Notes under the pieces: generated by a model | Database searches by the model: none | Seen by the model: only the letters and a program-made list of their open reading frames with translations | What the model was told of the DNA's origin: nothing | Program-made: the position numbers and the translations under genes | Origin: Polyangiaceae bacterium | GTDB lineage: Bacteria > Myxococcota_A > Polyangia > Polyangiales > Polyangiaceae | NCBI GenBank assembly: GCA_029266615.1 | Contig: JAQSWN010000031.1 | Coordinates: 43,915 to 107,914 of the forward strand | Reading direction: 5' to 3' | Length of the DNA: 64,000 bases | Part shown: piece after piece, positions 38,258 to 47,839 of the stretch | How positions within the stretch are numbered: the first letter of the stretch is position 1 | Layout: every line of letters begins with the position of its first letter

Positions 38258-39139
38258 ATGGCGCGAGCAATCTGGACCGGAACCGTCGGCTTTGGCTTGG
38301 TGCAAATCCCTGTCGGCCTGCACACGGCCGAGGACCGGGCCGAGCTGGACATGACGCTTCTGGACAAGCGCAATCTCTCTCCCGTGGGCTACGAGCGCGT
38401 CAACAAGAAGACCGGCAAAGAGGTCACCTGGGAGAACATCGTCAAGGGTTACGAGCACAAGGAGGGAGAGTACGTGGTGCTCACGGACCAGGACTTCGCG
38501 GAGGCGAACGTCGAGGCGACCAAGCAGATCGACATCCTGGACTTCGTGAACTTTGCGGACATCGATCCTCGCTACGTCGAGCGTCCCTATTACCTGGCCC
38601 CGCAGAAGGCGGGAAAAAAGTCCTACGCGCTGCTGCGCGAAGTGCTGCGCCGCACCGGTAAAGCCGGCATCGGCAAGGTCGTCATAAGAACCCGCCAGCA
38701 CCTGGCGGCCGTAGTCGCCCACGACAGCGCGCTCCTCCTCGTCCTGCTGCGCTTCGCGGACGAGCTCCGGGACGACAAGGGGCTGGACCTCCCCAGCACG
38801 AATCTCAAGACCTTGGGCATCACTCCCAAGGAGGTCGCGATGGCGGAGAAGCTGGTCGAGGGAATGGTCACGGACTTCGAGCCGGAGAAGTACGAAGACG
38901 ACTACCACCGCGACTTGATGAAGCTCATCCATCGCAAGGTGAAGGCCGGCGAGGTGAACACGCTGCCGACGGAGACGAAGCGCAAGCGCACGCCCGCGCC
39001 CGCCGCCAAGCAGGTGGACCTGTCCGAGCTGCTCGCGCAGAGCGTTTCTGCGGCCAAGAAGCCCAAAGCCGCCAACGAAAATCACAAGCGCGCAGGGCGC
39101 AAGGCTCGTACCGAAACTCAACACCGCAAGTCCGCCTGA
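38258..39139 (+). CDS. ku: Ku DNA end-binding protein
   Basis: 293 residues, the usual length of bacterial Ku. The protein opens MARAIWTGTVGFGLVQIPVGL and contains VGYERVNKKTGKEV, YYLAPQKAGKKSYALLREVLR and the central beta-barrel block typical of Ku. The C-terminus is Lys/Arg-rich (KRKRTPAPAAK and later AGRKARTETQHRKSA), which in other Ku proteins helps bind and thread DNA. As a homodimer ring it caps double-strand breaks and recruits LigD. It has a good AAGGA site and is followed after 13 bases by ligD. Confidence 0.95.
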   Translation: MARAIWTGTVGFGLVQIPVGLHTAEDRAELDMTLLDKRNLSPVGYERVNKKTGKEVTWENIVKGYEHKEGEYVVLTDQDFAEANVEATKQIDILDFVNFADIDPRYVERPYYLAPQKAGKKSYALLREVLRRTGKAGIGKVVIRTRQHLAAVVAHDSALLLVLLRFADELRDDKGLDLPSTNLKTLGITPKEVAMAEKLVEGMVTDFEPEKYEDDYHRDLMKLIHRKVKAGEVNTLPTETKRKRTPAPAAKQVDLSELLAQSVSAAKKPKAANENHKRAGRKARTETQHRKSA

Positions 39140-39152
39140 CTAGGAGCAGCTC

Positions 39153-41663
39153 GTGTCGACACTGGCCAAATACCGGCAGATGCGCGACTTCGCCAAGACG
39201 CGCGAGCCGCGCGGCGCCGCTGGCAAGCGCTTGCCTCGAGCCGCCGCGGCTCTCAGCTTCGTGGTGCAGAAGCACGACGCGCGAAACCTTCATTTCGACT
39301 TCCGGCTGGAGCTAGACGGCGCGCTCCTCAGCTGGGCGGTCCCCAAGGGGCCGAGCCTAGACCCAACCGTCAAGCGCCTCGCAATGCAGGTGGAGCCGCA
39401 CCCGCTCGAATATGGCGGCTTCGAGGGGACGATACCCAAGGGTGAGTACGGCGGCGGTACCGTCATGGTTTGGGACCGAGGCACGTGGTCGCCAGAGGGC
39501 GATCCGCACGCCGGGCTCGCCAAGGGACACCTTCGGTTCTCGCTCCAAGGCGAGCGGCTGAAAGGGGCGTGGCACCTCGTGCGAAGCCGCGGCAAGGCCG
39601 ACGACGGCCACGGCAACAAAGAGAGCCAGCCGTGGCTTCTCTTCAAATCGCGCGACGCCGAAGCGAGCGAGGCCGACACGCTGCTGAAGGACAACCCGAA
39701 CAGCGTCGTCACGGGCCGCAGCTTCGAGGAGATCGCAACCGAGGTCGGCGAGTCCGAGGCCGCGCCAGACTCGCAAAAGCGCCGAAGAAAGCGCAGCAAA
39801 CGTGCACCTGCGGCGGTGAAGCTCCCCGCGACCCTCGCCCCCGAGCTGGCGACGCTGGTGGACGCCGCGCCGGAGGGAGACGACTGGGTCCACGAAATCA
39901 AGTTCGATGGCTATCGCGTCCTCGCTCGCATCGTAAACGGTGAGGTAACGCTTCTCACGCGCAACGGTAAGGACTGGAGCGCGCGCATGCCCTCACTGCG
40001 ACGCGCGCTCGAGGAGCTCGACGCCGGCGCGGCCATCCTAGACGGAGAGCTCGTCGCGCTGAACGACAAGGGAGTGAGCGACTTCCAAACTCTCCAAAAT
40101 TCGCTCAAAGAGGGTGAGGACGAAGCCCTAGTTTACTACGCGTTCGACTTGCCGTTCGGGCCTGACGGTGACCTGCGGGACCGACCGCTGGTGGAGCGTA
40201 AGTCCCTACTGCGCGAGCTCCTGGAGAAGAACGAAAAACAGCTTGCCGGGAGAGTGCGGTTCAGCGCCCACGTCGTCGGCAGCGGACCGGAGTTCTTCGC
40301 CAACGCCGGCAAGCTGGGCTTGGAAGGCACGATCGCCAAGCGCGCCTCGTCCCCTTATCAGTCCGGCCGCGGCCGCGACTGGCTCAAAATCAAGTGCGGG
40401 CAGCGCCAGGAGTTCACGGTCGTCGGCTACACCCAACCCGGCGGGAGCCGCACCCGCTTCGGAGCCTTACTGGTCGGCACCCAGCGAGACGGGCAGCTGG
40501 TATACGCCGGCCGGGTCGGTACTGGGTTCAGTCAAGCATCGCTAGACGACTTGCACGCTCGCTTGCAGCCGTTGGCGGTGGAATCCCCGCCGGTCGTCAA
40601 TCCTCCCCGCGGCGCGGACGCGCGCGGCGTGCAGTGGGTAAAGCCCGAGCTCGTCGCAGAGGTCTCCTTCACTGAAATGACCCAAGAGGGTCTGCTTCGT
40701 CATCCTTCCTTTCAAGGTTTGCGCGAGGATAAACCCGCGCAAGAGGTCAACATGGAAACGGCCGTCAGCATCGAATCGCGCGCAGTATCGACACGCAAAT
40801 TTCCGATCACCAATCCGACCAAGGTGCTGTTTCCCGCCCAGGGCATCACCAAGCAAGAGCTGCTCGAGTACTACGCGGTGGTCGCCAAACGCATGCTCCC
40901 GCACGTGAAGAACCGCCCGCTCACGCTCGTGCGCTGCCCGAACGGCTACGGCAAGCCCTGCTTCTTCCAAAAGCATCCGGGCAATACCGCGGTGGCCGGC
41001 CTGCGCGAGATCCCGATCCGCGAAAAAGAGGGAAAATCATCCTATAGCGCGCTGGACGACGCGCAGGGACTGTTCGCGCTAGTCCAGCTCGGCGCGCTCG
41101 AGATCCACACCTGGGGTTCACGCGCGGACGACTTCGAGCATCCGGACACGCTGGTGTTCGATTTGGATCCGGATCCGTCCGTCGACTACAAAGCCGTCAT
41201 TGTCGGAGCTCATGCCGTGCGCGAGGTCTTCGAGCACGCGGGCCTGGAAACGTTCGTGAAGACCACCGGCGGCAAGGGGCTGCACGTGTGCGTACCGATC
41301 CGCCCCGACTTGAGCTGGGACGAAGCCAAAGACTTCACCAGCCGCGTTGCGCACGCCATCGCGGAGCGCTCGCCCGGTTTGTACGTCGCCACGCAATCCA
41401 AGGCCAAGCGCAAGGGCAAGACGTTCATCGACTACCTGCGGAACGGTCGCGGCGCCACCTTCATCGCGCCGTACTCCACGCGCGCCCGGGAAGGCGCTCC
41501 AATCGCCGTGCCCTTGGAGTGGGACGAGCTATCTCCCAAGCTGCCGCCCGATCATTTCAACTTGCGAAATATCAAGAAGCGGCTGAGCATCCTCAAGAAA
41601 GATCCCTTCGAGCGTATGAGCCAATTGGCTCCGCGTCTCGTGCCGGAAAGGACGAAACCATGA
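39153..41663 (+). CDS. ligD: LigD: multifunctional DNA ligase D for end joining
   Basis: 836 residues from a GTG at 39153 with an upstream AGGAG. Domains in order: 3'-phosphoesterase (about 33-165, with HDARNLHFDFRLELDG and YGGGTVMVWDRG), ATP-dependent ligase (about 225-530, adenylated lysine K250 in KFDGYR) and a polymerase/primase domain (about 550-820, with the DLDPD metal motif). This is the PE-ligase-polymerase order seen in many proteobacteria. Together with Ku it completes non-homologous end joining, useful during starvation or sporulation. The stop codon overlaps the next gene (ATGA). Confidence 0.96.
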   Translation: MSTLAKYRQMRDFAKTREPRGAAGKRLPRAAAALSFVVQKHDARNLHFDFRLELDGALLSWAVPKGPSLDPTVKRLAMQVEPHPLEYGGFEGTIPKGEYGGGTVMVWDRGTWSPEGDPHAGLAKGHLRFSLQGERLKGAWHLVRSRGKADDGHGNKESQPWLLFKSRDAEASEADTLLKDNPNSVVTGRSFEEIATEVGESEAAPDSQKRRRKRSKRAPAAVKLPATLAPELATLVDAAPEGDDWVHEIKFDGYRVLARIVNGEVTLLTRNGKDWSARMPSLRRALEELDAGAAILDGELVALNDKGVSDFQTLQNSLKEGEDEALVYYAFDLPFGPDGDLRDRPLVERKSLLRELLEKNEKQLAGRVRFSAHVVGSGPEFFANAGKLGLEGTIAKRASSPYQSGRGRDWLKIKCGQRQEFTVVGYTQPGGSRTRFGALLVGTQRDGQLVYAGRVGTGFSQASLDDLHARLQPLAVESPPVVNPPRGADARGVQWVKPELVAEVSFTEMTQEGLLRHPSFQGLREDKPAQEVNMETAVSIESRAVSTRKFPITNPTKVLFPAQGITKQELLEYYAVVAKRMLPHVKNRPLTLVRCPNGYGKPCFFQKHPGNTAVAGLREIPIREKEGKSSYSALDDAQGLFALVQLGALEIHTWGSRADDFEHPDTLVFDLDPDPSVDYKAVIVGAHAVREVFEHAGLETFVKTTGGKGLHVCVPIRPDLSWDEAKDFTSRVAHAIAERSPGLYVATQSKAKRKGKTFIDYLRNGRGATFIAPYSTRAREGAPIAVPLEWDELSPKLPPDHFNLRNIKKRLSILKKDPFERMSQLAPRLVPERTKP

Positions 41664-41878
41664 AACTCCCCCTGCTGCTGCTACCCCTGCTCGCGCTGGC
41701 TTGCGGCCCCACCAGCCCCAGCAAGTCTCCCACGAACGACGTCACGCCGCCGACCACCAACACGGGTGACGGGGAGGTCATGGGGGCCGACCGCGTGCCA
41801 CCCGCCCAAAAGTTGGACCAGGGTCCAAAGCTCGACAGTGAGGGACTCCAGCCCGCCCCGAAGCCCAGCGGAGAGTGA
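41660..41878 (+). CDS. Small lipoprotein
   Basis: 72 residues starting inside the ligD stop codon. The signal peptide MKLPLLLLPLLALAC ends in a lipobox with lipidated C15, then a short disordered Thr/Pro-rich tail. There is no known domain. Translational coupling to ligD is odd for an envelope protein and may simply reflect packing. Confidence 0.65.
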   Translation: MKLPLLLLPLLALACGPTSPSKSPTNDVTPPTTNTGDGEVMGADRVPPAQKLDQGPKLDSEGLQPAPKPSGE

Positions 41879-42091
41879 TTGCTGCGGGAGGTGGTGAGTT
41901 CTTCGAGCCTGCGCTCGATTGGCTACGACGCGCGAACTCGAACGCTGGAGGTCGAGTTCGCCAGCGGCAGCGTGTACCGCTATGGGCCCGTCCCCGGCGA
42001 GGTGTGGAGCGCGCTCCGCCGAGCGGATTCGAAGGGCAAGTACTTTCAGGAATTCGTGCGCGACCGCTTCGACCCCGAGCGCGTGGGATGA
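41879..42091 (+). CDS. KTSC-domain protein
   Basis: 70 residues from a TTG that directly follows the lipoprotein stop codon. It is one KTSC domain (named after the lysyl-tRNA synthetase C-terminal segment): VSSSSLRSIGYDARTRTLEVEF, then YRYGPVPGEVWSALRRADSKGKYF. KTSC domains are thought to bind RNA or DNA, often in prophage and plasmid genes. It follows ligD in a tight run, so a role in end joining is a possible but unproved link. Confidence 0.75.
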   Translation: MLREVVSSSSLRSIGYDARTRTLEVEFASGSVYRYGPVPGEVWSALRRADSKGKYFQEFVRDRFDPERVG

Positions 42092-42101
42092 ACGTGGCGT
42101 C

Positions 42102-43727
42102 ATGGGCCTTGAGCGGTCGAAGGGACCGTCGCACAGTGTCGGTGTGACCAGCGACCCATCTCGGATTTCCGTACGTGAGGCAACCCGCGCGGACGTCAGC
42201 GCGCTCGTGCAGCTCAACGAGCTCGTGTACCCAGCCGTTGCCAACGAAGACGTCGTCTGGGGCGAGCGACACCTCGTCAGCCATCAGCGCATCTTCCCCC
42301 AAGGGCAGCTCGTCGCGGAGCTGGACGGCAGGATCGTCGGCGCCGTCGCAACCCTCATCGTGGACTTGGGGCCGGACCCGCTGCGGCCCCACACCTGGCC
42401 CGGGATCACGGACAGCGGCTATTTCACCAACCACGACCCAGAGGCCGACACGTTGTACGGCGCGGACGTGTACGTGCACCCGGACGCGCGCGGCTTGGGA
42501 GTGGGCGCCGCGCTGTACGAAGCGCGCCGCGCCTTGTGCCGGCGCCTCAACAAGCGCCGCATCTTGGCTGGTGGCAGGCTATGGGGCTACACGGAGAGCG
42601 GCGGCGGAATGACGCCGGACGAGTACGCGGCGCGGGTGGTGAGCGGAGACATCCGAGACCAGGTGCTGAGCTTCCAGCTCCGAGAAGGCTTCGTGATGCG
42701 GAGTGTACTACCCAACTACATTCACGACGCACGCAGCAAAAACTTCGCAAGCCTCATCGAGTGGCTGAACCCCGACTATCGGCCTGCGCCGGACGGCGAG
42801 CGCAAAGCGCGCATCGCCTGCGTCCAGTACCAGATGCGCCGCATTGGGAGCTTCGAAGATTTCGCGCAACAGGTCAGCTACTTCGTCGGCGTCGCCGCCG
42901 ACTACCGCGCGGACTTCTTGCTTCTTCCGGAGCTCGTCTCTGCCCAGCTCCTGTCGGCGGAGGATACGCTGACGGCCAAGGAAGGCATGCGCCGCCTCGC
43001 TACCTACCGCGACCGGTTCGAGGCGCTGATGCGCGACCTGGCGGTCAAGCACGGCATCACGATCATCGCCGGGAGCCTACCGGTGCTGGAGAACGACCGC
43101 TTGCTGAACGTCGCCTTCACGTGCCTGCCGAGCGGCCAAGTCGTGGCTCAGCCCAAGCTGCACATCACGCCCACGGAAAGGAGCGCCTGGGGCATCTCCG
43201 GCGGCTTTTCCCTGCGCACCATCGACGCGCCGAAGACGCGCATCGGCGTTCTCATCTGTTACGACATCGAGTTTCCCGAGGCGGCGCGCTACTTGGCGGA
43301 TCTCGGCGCGGAGATCCTGTTCGTCCCGTTCTGTACCGACACCCGCCAGAGCTACCTGCGCGTGCGGTACTGCGCGCAAGCGCGCGCAATCGAGAACCAG
43401 CTTTACGTGGCGATGGCCGGCAACGTCGGCAACTTGCCGGACGTCGGCCAGCTGGACATCAACTACGGTCAGGCCGCAGTGCTCACCCCTTCGGACTTCG
43501 CGTTCGCGCGTGATGGCATCGCCGCCGAAGCGGACTCGAACGAGGAGACGGTGCTCATTTGCGACGTGGACTTGAACGCGCTGCACTCCGTGCGCTCGAG
43601 CGGCACGGTGACGCCGAGGTTGGATCGCCGCGCGGATCTGTTCCGGCTCGTCTCGTTGCTGCCGGCGGACCAGGCGAGCAGCGGCCCCAAGGACGGCCCT
43701 CTCGGGGGACAGCCCGGTCGGAGCTGA
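42102..43727 (+). CDS. GNAT acetyltransferase fused to nitrilase-family hydrolase
   Basis: 541 residues. Residues about 20-215 form a GNAT N-acyltransferase with acetyl-CoA loop GLGVGAALYEARR. Residues about 235-520 form a carbon-nitrogen hydrolase with the complete catalytic triad E277 (LLPELVS), K352 (QPKLHIT) and C386 (VLICYDIEFPE). Such fusions occur in a conserved protein family in proteobacteria and may modify and then cleave an amine or amide, but the substrate is not known. The ATG at 42102 is used because earlier frame extends into the KTSC gene. Confidence 0.87.
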   Translation: MGLERSKGPSHSVGVTSDPSRISVREATRADVSALVQLNELVYPAVANEDVVWGERHLVSHQRIFPQGQLVAELDGRIVGAVATLIVDLGPDPLRPHTWPGITDSGYFTNHDPEADTLYGADVYVHPDARGLGVGAALYEARRALCRRLNKRRILAGGRLWGYTESGGGMTPDEYAARVVSGDIRDQVLSFQLREGFVMRSVLPNYIHDARSKNFASLIEWLNPDYRPAPDGERKARIACVQYQMRRIGSFEDFAQQVSYFVGVAADYRADFLLLPELVSAQLLSAEDTLTAKEGMRRLATYRDRFEALMRDLAVKHGITIIAGSLPVLENDRLLNVAFTCLPSGQVVAQPKLHITPTERSAWGISGGFSLRTIDAPKTRIGVLICYDIEFPEAARYLADLGAEILFVPFCTDTRQSYLRVRYCAQARAIENQLYVAMAGNVGNLPDVGQLDINYGQAAVLTPSDFAFARDGIAAEADSNEETVLICDVDLNALHSVRSSGTVTPRLDRRADLFRLVSLLPADQASSGPKDGPLGGQPGRS

Positions 43728-43797
43728 GAGGCGTCGCAAGCCCCTCCCGCGGCCCGTGGGGCACACGCGTTGCACTAAGCGCGTCCCCGAGGTCTCC

Positions 43798-46125
43798 ATG
43801 GGAACGCTCTTGCTCCGTACACGGCCGTTATTACCGCTCCTCGCCGCATTGACGCTGACCGCCGCGCCCGGGTGCGGTTCGAATGCGGCCCAATCTGGCA
43901 CAGATGGCGCCGGGGCGACGTCGGGGGCGGGGGGCGGCACTCCCCTCGACCCCGGCACTATCGTGACCATCCTTCCGAGCTCCACGCGCGAGGCGGAGGC
44001 CGCGAGTCTGCAAGCTCGCGTGTCCGCAATGGCGCGGCTCGATTCGGCCGGCCTTCTATCACGGCATCAGGCTCGGTTCGAAGCCGCTCCGAGCTACGAC
44101 CTCACCCAAGTTGCGGGTCTGGACAGAATCCAAGCGTCGCACCTCGCGCTCGAGGATGCGGAGCTCGCCGCGCTCGGCACGCGCGGCTTCGTGATCACGG
44201 ACAACCGCGCGTTTCCGAGCTTCGCGTACGGCTACTCGACCATCTACTTGGAAGACTTGCCCGTCTACATTTCGGCCGACTCGTTGTTGGACGCAGTGCA
44301 CCGCTCGTACGAGGACATGCTGAAGACTCTCGAAGGAGAGGTGTTGTTGCCCGAGCTCGGCCAACTCCTGCGGGGCATGCACGACAAGCTCCACGGGGGT
44401 CTAGGCGCCCGCGATGCGACGACGGTGAAGGACGCGGACCTATTCCTCTCCGTTGCGCGGAGCCTACTGGCCGACAGCTTCGTGCCGCCAGTCTCGGGCG
44501 CCGACGCCGATCACGCGAAGAAGCTCTTCGAGCTCGCGCAGGAGGCTAGCGGTGTCGCAAACGTCACGCTCTTCGGCGTGGCGCGTGAACACGAGGATTT
44601 TTCGCAGTTCCAGCCCAGGGGCCACTATGCGGACAGCCCCGGCCTTTCTCGCTACTTCAAGGCCATGATGTGGCTCGGCCGCGTAGACTTGCGCCTGATC
44701 GAAACCACGCCCACCGGCGGGCAGCTGTTTCGTCGTCGGCAAGTGGACGCCATGCTGCTCTTGGCCGACCTCGTCGGCACCGATCTTCGGCCGCGTTTCG
44801 ACCGTATCGATCGCACCGTGGCCGCGTTCGTCGGTGAGCCGGACTACATGACGCTCCCGCAGGTGAAAGAGCTGCTCGCGGCGCTCGGAGCTTCCTCGGC
44901 GGCGGACGTGGCCGCGTTGCCAGACCAAACCGTGGCCCAGGCCATCATCAACGGCGATTTCGGCGCGCAGCGAATCTCGAGCCACATCATGATATCGGGG
45001 CCGCACGAGGGAACCTTGCCGCTCTCGCGCTCGTTCGCGTTTCTCGGGCAGCGGTACGTGCTGGACAGTCACGTCTTTTCGAACGTCGTTTACGATCGCG
45101 TCAATGGAGACGGCCCCAAGCGCATGATGCCGAACCCGCTGGACGCAGCGTTCGCCGCGCTCGGCAACGATCAGGCGGCGACGCTGCTCGGCGACGAGCT
45201 GACTCGTTACGAGGCCTCCGGCTATCCGGGCGCGCTCGCGCAAGTGCGTCTGCTGGCAGACGAGCACCCGCCCGCCTTTTGGAGCGGAAGCCTTTACACG
45301 CAGTGGCTGGGGGCCCTGCGCGAGCTGTCTCCGCGCACGACCTCCTCCGCGCAAGCCGCGGCGGAGCTCTTTCCGGTGGCGCGCACCGAGGCGTGGGGCC
45401 GGCGCCTCCTGAATACCCAGCTCGCTTCTTGGGCTCAGCTTCGTCACGACACCATCTTGTACGCCAAACAGTCTTATTCGGGGGGGGCCAGCTGCGACTT
45501 TCCAGACGGATACGTCGACCCCTACCCCAGCTTCTACGCAGCCCTCACGTCCTTCGCCACGCGGGGCCAGGCGCTCATCTCCAGCCTCGACTTGGGAGGC
45601 GAGCACGCGCGCACGGCTGCGCGCTTGGTCACCTACTTTCAGGACCTAGCGACTGTCACGGGACAGCTCGGCGCCATCGCCGAGCACCAGCGCAGCGGCG
45701 CAGAGCTCACGCCGGCGATGCTCGCGTTCATCAACGAAGCGGTCGTGGTTCAGAACGTCTGCGGCGGCGGTACACTCGAGTCCGGCTGGTACAAGCGACT
45801 CTTCCTCGACGCCTACACCGCCCTCGAGGCCGATCCGACGATCGCGGACGTGCACACGCAGCCGACGGACGAAGGCGGGGCGATGGTGGGGCGAGTGCTG
45901 CACGTAGGGACCGGCACGCCACGGTTGATGGTCGTGGTCGCGGAGGGCTGTAGTGGGCCCCGCGCTTACGCTGGCCTCGCCTCGACTTATCGCGAAAAAG
46001 TGACGGAGAATTTCGAGCGACTGACCGACGAGAAATGGGCGTCGCAGGGGAGCGCGGAGCCGGAGCCGCGGTGGATGGCGGACTTGGTGAGCGGGCGCGC
46101 GGCTCCCGCGATCAGCGCCGAATGA
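43798..46125 (+). CDS. DUF3160-domain lipoprotein
   Basis: 775 residues from the ATG at 43798. The N-terminus has a signal peptide with a possible lipobox ending at C26 (TAAPGC), then a Gly/Ala/Ser linker. The rest matches DUF3160: [50 protein letters not shown] [14 protein letters not shown], and [17 protein letters not shown]. The function of the family is unknown; members are surface lipoproteins common in Myxococcota, Bacteroidota and Planctomycetota. It overlaps by 14 bases the convergent threonine aldolase gene. Confidence 0.8.
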   Translation: MGTLLLRTRPLLPLLAALTLTAAPGCGSNAAQSGTDGAGATSGAGGGTPLDPGTIVTILPSSTREAEAASLQARVSAMARLDSAGLLSRHQARFEAAPSYDLTQVAGLDRIQASHLALEDAELAALGTRGFVITDNRAFPSFAYGYSTIYLEDLPVYISADSLLDAVHRSYEDMLKTLEGEVLLPELGQLLRGMHDKLHGGLGARDATTVKDADLFLSVARSLLADSFVPPVSGADADHAKKLFELAQEASGVANVTLFGVAREHEDFSQFQPRGHYADSPGLSRYFKAMMWLGRVDLRLIETTPTGGQLFRRRQVDAMLLLADLVGTDLRPRFDRIDRTVAAFVGEPDYMTLPQVKELLAALGASSAADVAALPDQTVAQAIINGDFGAQRISSHIMISGPHEGTLPLSRSFAFLGQRYVLDSHVFSNVVYDRVNGDGPKRMMPNPLDAAFAALGNDQAATLLGDELTRYEASGYPGALAQVRLLADEHPPAFWSGSLYTQWLGALRELSPRTTSSAQAAAELFPVARTEAWGRRLLNTQLASWAQLRHDTILYAKQSYSGGASCDFPDGYVDPYPSFYAALTSFATRGQALISSLDLGGEHARTAARLVTYFQDLATVTGQLGAIAEHQRSGAELTPAMLAFINEAVVVQNVCGGGTLESGWYKRLFLDAYTALEADPTIADVHTQPTDEGGAMVGRVLHVGTGTPRLMVVVAEGCSGPRAYAGLASTYREKVTENFERLTDEKWASQGSAEPEPRWMADLVSGRAAPAISAE

Positions 46126-47131
46126 GCGAACGCAGCACGCCCGCACCGGCGCGCACTTGAGCCTCGGATACGTCCAAGTGGGTGACGGCGCGGAGCTGAT
46201 GCTTACCGGTCACGTTGAGCAAGACGCCGCGCTGCGCCGCCTCCGTGGCGAGCTCGGCCGCGTCTTGCGTCTGCAAGTCGAGCATGACGATGTTGGTCTC
46301 CGCGCGGCTGGGCGTGACGCCGGGTATGCCGGCGAGCAGCTCCGCCAGTAGCGACGCGGTGCGGTGGTCCTCCCCGAGGCGGTCACGGTGGTGCTCGAGG
46401 GCGTACAAGGCGCCCGCGGCAAGGATGCCGGCCTGGCGCATGCCGCCCCCGAGCATCTTGCGGAACCGTCTTGCCGCGAGCACGTGATCGCGCGTGCCGG
46501 CGATGGCCGAACCAACGGGCGCCCCCAACCCCTTGGAGAAACACACATTGACGGTATCGAACGGTGCCGCGAGCTGCTGCACCCCGAGGCCGGTCGCCAC
46601 GCTCGCGTTCCAGAGCCTCGCTCCGTCGAGGTGAAGCGCCAAGCCTTCGGCGCGCGCTGCTTCCGCGACCCGAAGCACTTCGCCTTGCGGAAAGACGCGC
46701 CCGCCGCTGCGGTTGTGGGTGTTCTCGACGACTACCACGGACGTGCGCGGGTACTGGAAAGAGCGCGGTTTAACGACGTGCAGCATCTCCGCCGCCGTGA
46801 ACAGGCCGCCCCGTCCTGCCGTCGCGAACTGCACACCCGCCCACGCCGCGCCCGCGCCGGATTCGAAGAACGCGCAGTGCGCGCCTTCCCCGACGATCAC
46901 TTCGTCACCCGGTCGGGTATGGATCAACAGACCGATCTGGTTGCCCATGGTGCCCGACGGCACGAACAGCGCCGCTTCCTTCCCGAGCAGTGCCGCGCAG
47001 CGCTCTTCCAGCGCACGCACGGTCGGATCCTCGCCGTAAACGTCGTCGCCCACCTCCGCGTTCGCCATCGCCGCGCGCATCCCGGGCGTCGGACGAGTGA
47101 GCGTGTCGGACCGGAGATCACAAGCTGTCAT
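46112..47131 (-). CDS. ltaE: Low-specificity L-threonine aldolase
   Basis: 339 residues of the PLP fold-type I beta-eliminating lyase group. PLP lysine K200 lies in [12 protein letters not shown]; other family blocks are [37 protein letters not shown] and [12 protein letters not shown]. It splits threonine or allo-threonine into glycine and acetaldehyde. The stereochemical preference cannot be told. It is convergent with the DUF3160 gene and divergent from the rbfA-rtcB run. Confidence 0.92.
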   Translation of the reverse strand: MTACDLRSDTLTRPTPGMRAAMANAEVGDDVYGEDPTVRALEERCAALLGKEAALFVPSGTMGNQIGLLIHTRPGDEVIVGEGAHCAFFESGAGAAWAGVQFATAGRGGLFTAAEMLHVVKPRSFQYPRTSVVVVENTHNRSGGRVFPQGEVLRVAEAARAEGLALHLDGARLWNASVATGLGVQQLAAPFDTVNVCFSKGLGAPVGSAIAGTRDHVLAARRFRKMLGGGMRQAGILAAGALYALEHHRDRLGEDHRTASLLAELLAGIPGVTPSRAETNIVMLDLQTQDAAELATEAAQRGVLLNVTGKHQLRAVTHLDVSEAQVRAGAGVLRSLIRR

Positions 47132-47432
47132 CGCCGCAACGGTAGCGAAGCGCGTCGCGGCTCGCTACGCGCTTCGCCAATTCGGGAGGCGAGCGCTTGA
47201 CAAACCGCGCGCAGAACATCAGTATCGGCGCCGGTTGTGGCGGAGCGCGTTGTCGCGCTCACCCTCCGGAAAGGAGACGATGCTGATGTCGAAGCAAGAT
47301 TCCTCATACCGTGTAGTCGTCTCCGCGACCTGCGCCTGAGCGCAGCTGTCGCCAGTTTCCCTTCATTTTAGCTAGTTCGTCGGCAGTGCCGTCGAACGGC
47401 AAGGGCCGCTCGCGCCGCGCACGTCAACCGAC
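47132..47432 (+). promoter_or_regulatory. Leader region upstream of rbfA with promoter and two hairpins
   Basis: 301 bases. A perfect -35 TTGACA at 47197 has a weak -10 (CAGTAT) 17 bases downstream. A small reading frame at 47280-47339 follows a strong ribosome-binding site. Two hairpins follow: TTCG-T-CGGC with GCCG-T-CGAA (47376-47396) and CACGTC-AACC-GACGTG (47420-47435), the second enclosing the rbfA GTG start codon. The layout resembles a translation attenuator; function is inference. Confidence 0.5.
47280..47339 (+). CDS. Possible leader peptide of rbfA-rtcB operon, 19 residues
   Basis: The frame encodes MLMSKQDSSYRVVVSATCA with a second ATG at 47286 (giving 17 residues). AAGGAG lies 3 bases before the first ATG and 9 before the second, so the second is the better placed start. 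No homologue is recognised. It precedes rbfA with two hairpins between. Confidence 0.4.
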   Translation: MLMSKQDSSYRVVVSATCA

Positions 47433-47837
47433 GTGAGCGCCGAGTCGGCCAAAGCAGGATTGGTAAGCCCCATGGGCAATCGTCACCGCCGAGCGCGGCA
47501 CGGCACCGATCCGGGCGCGGGTGTTCGCGCGCTCCGGCTCGAGCTGCTGTTCCGTGAGGAGCTGAGCTCCATTCTCGATGGCGAGCTGTTCGACGCACGC
47601 TTCGAAGGCGTGCAGGTAACGCTCGTCGAGTTGTCCCGCGACGGATCGCGGGCACGCATTTGGTACTGCATGAAACATCACGACGCGGCGCGCGTCGCCG
47701 AGACGCAAGCTGCGTTCGGCCGCGCCGCCGCCTACTTTCGCATGCGTTTGTGCGACGCCTTGCCGCTCAAGCGCACCCCCGAGCTCAGCTTCCGGTACGA
47801 TCCGGCGGCGCTCTTTTCCAAACCCGAGGACGTCTAG
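47433..47837 (+). CDS. rbfA: Ribosome-binding factor A (RbfA) homologue
   Basis: 134 residues from a GTG at 47433 (an ATG at 47472 gives 121). The KH-like fold is recognised by an N-terminal helix LRLELLFREELSSIL, the strand VTLVELSRDGSRARIWY, the helix FGRAAAYFRMRLCDALPL and TPELSFRYDP, all typical of RbfA, which binds immature 30S subunits and aids 16S rRNA 5'-end maturation. Normally rbfA lies beside infB and truB; here it lies 2 bases before rtcB, so it may be a second, specialised copy. The start codon is in a hairpin stem. Confidence 0.72.
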   Translation: MSAESAKAGLVSPMGNRHRRARHGTDPGAGVRALRLELLFREELSSILDGELFDARFEGVQVTLVELSRDGSRARIWYCMKHHDAARVAETQAAFGRAAAYFRMRLCDALPLKRTPELSFRYDPAALFSKPEDV

Positions 47838-47839
47838 CA

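Noticed and set aside
47337..47375. UGA of the leader frame as selenocysteine
   Set aside because: Reading on gives only 11 more codons and there is no clear SECIS-like hairpin right after the UGA.
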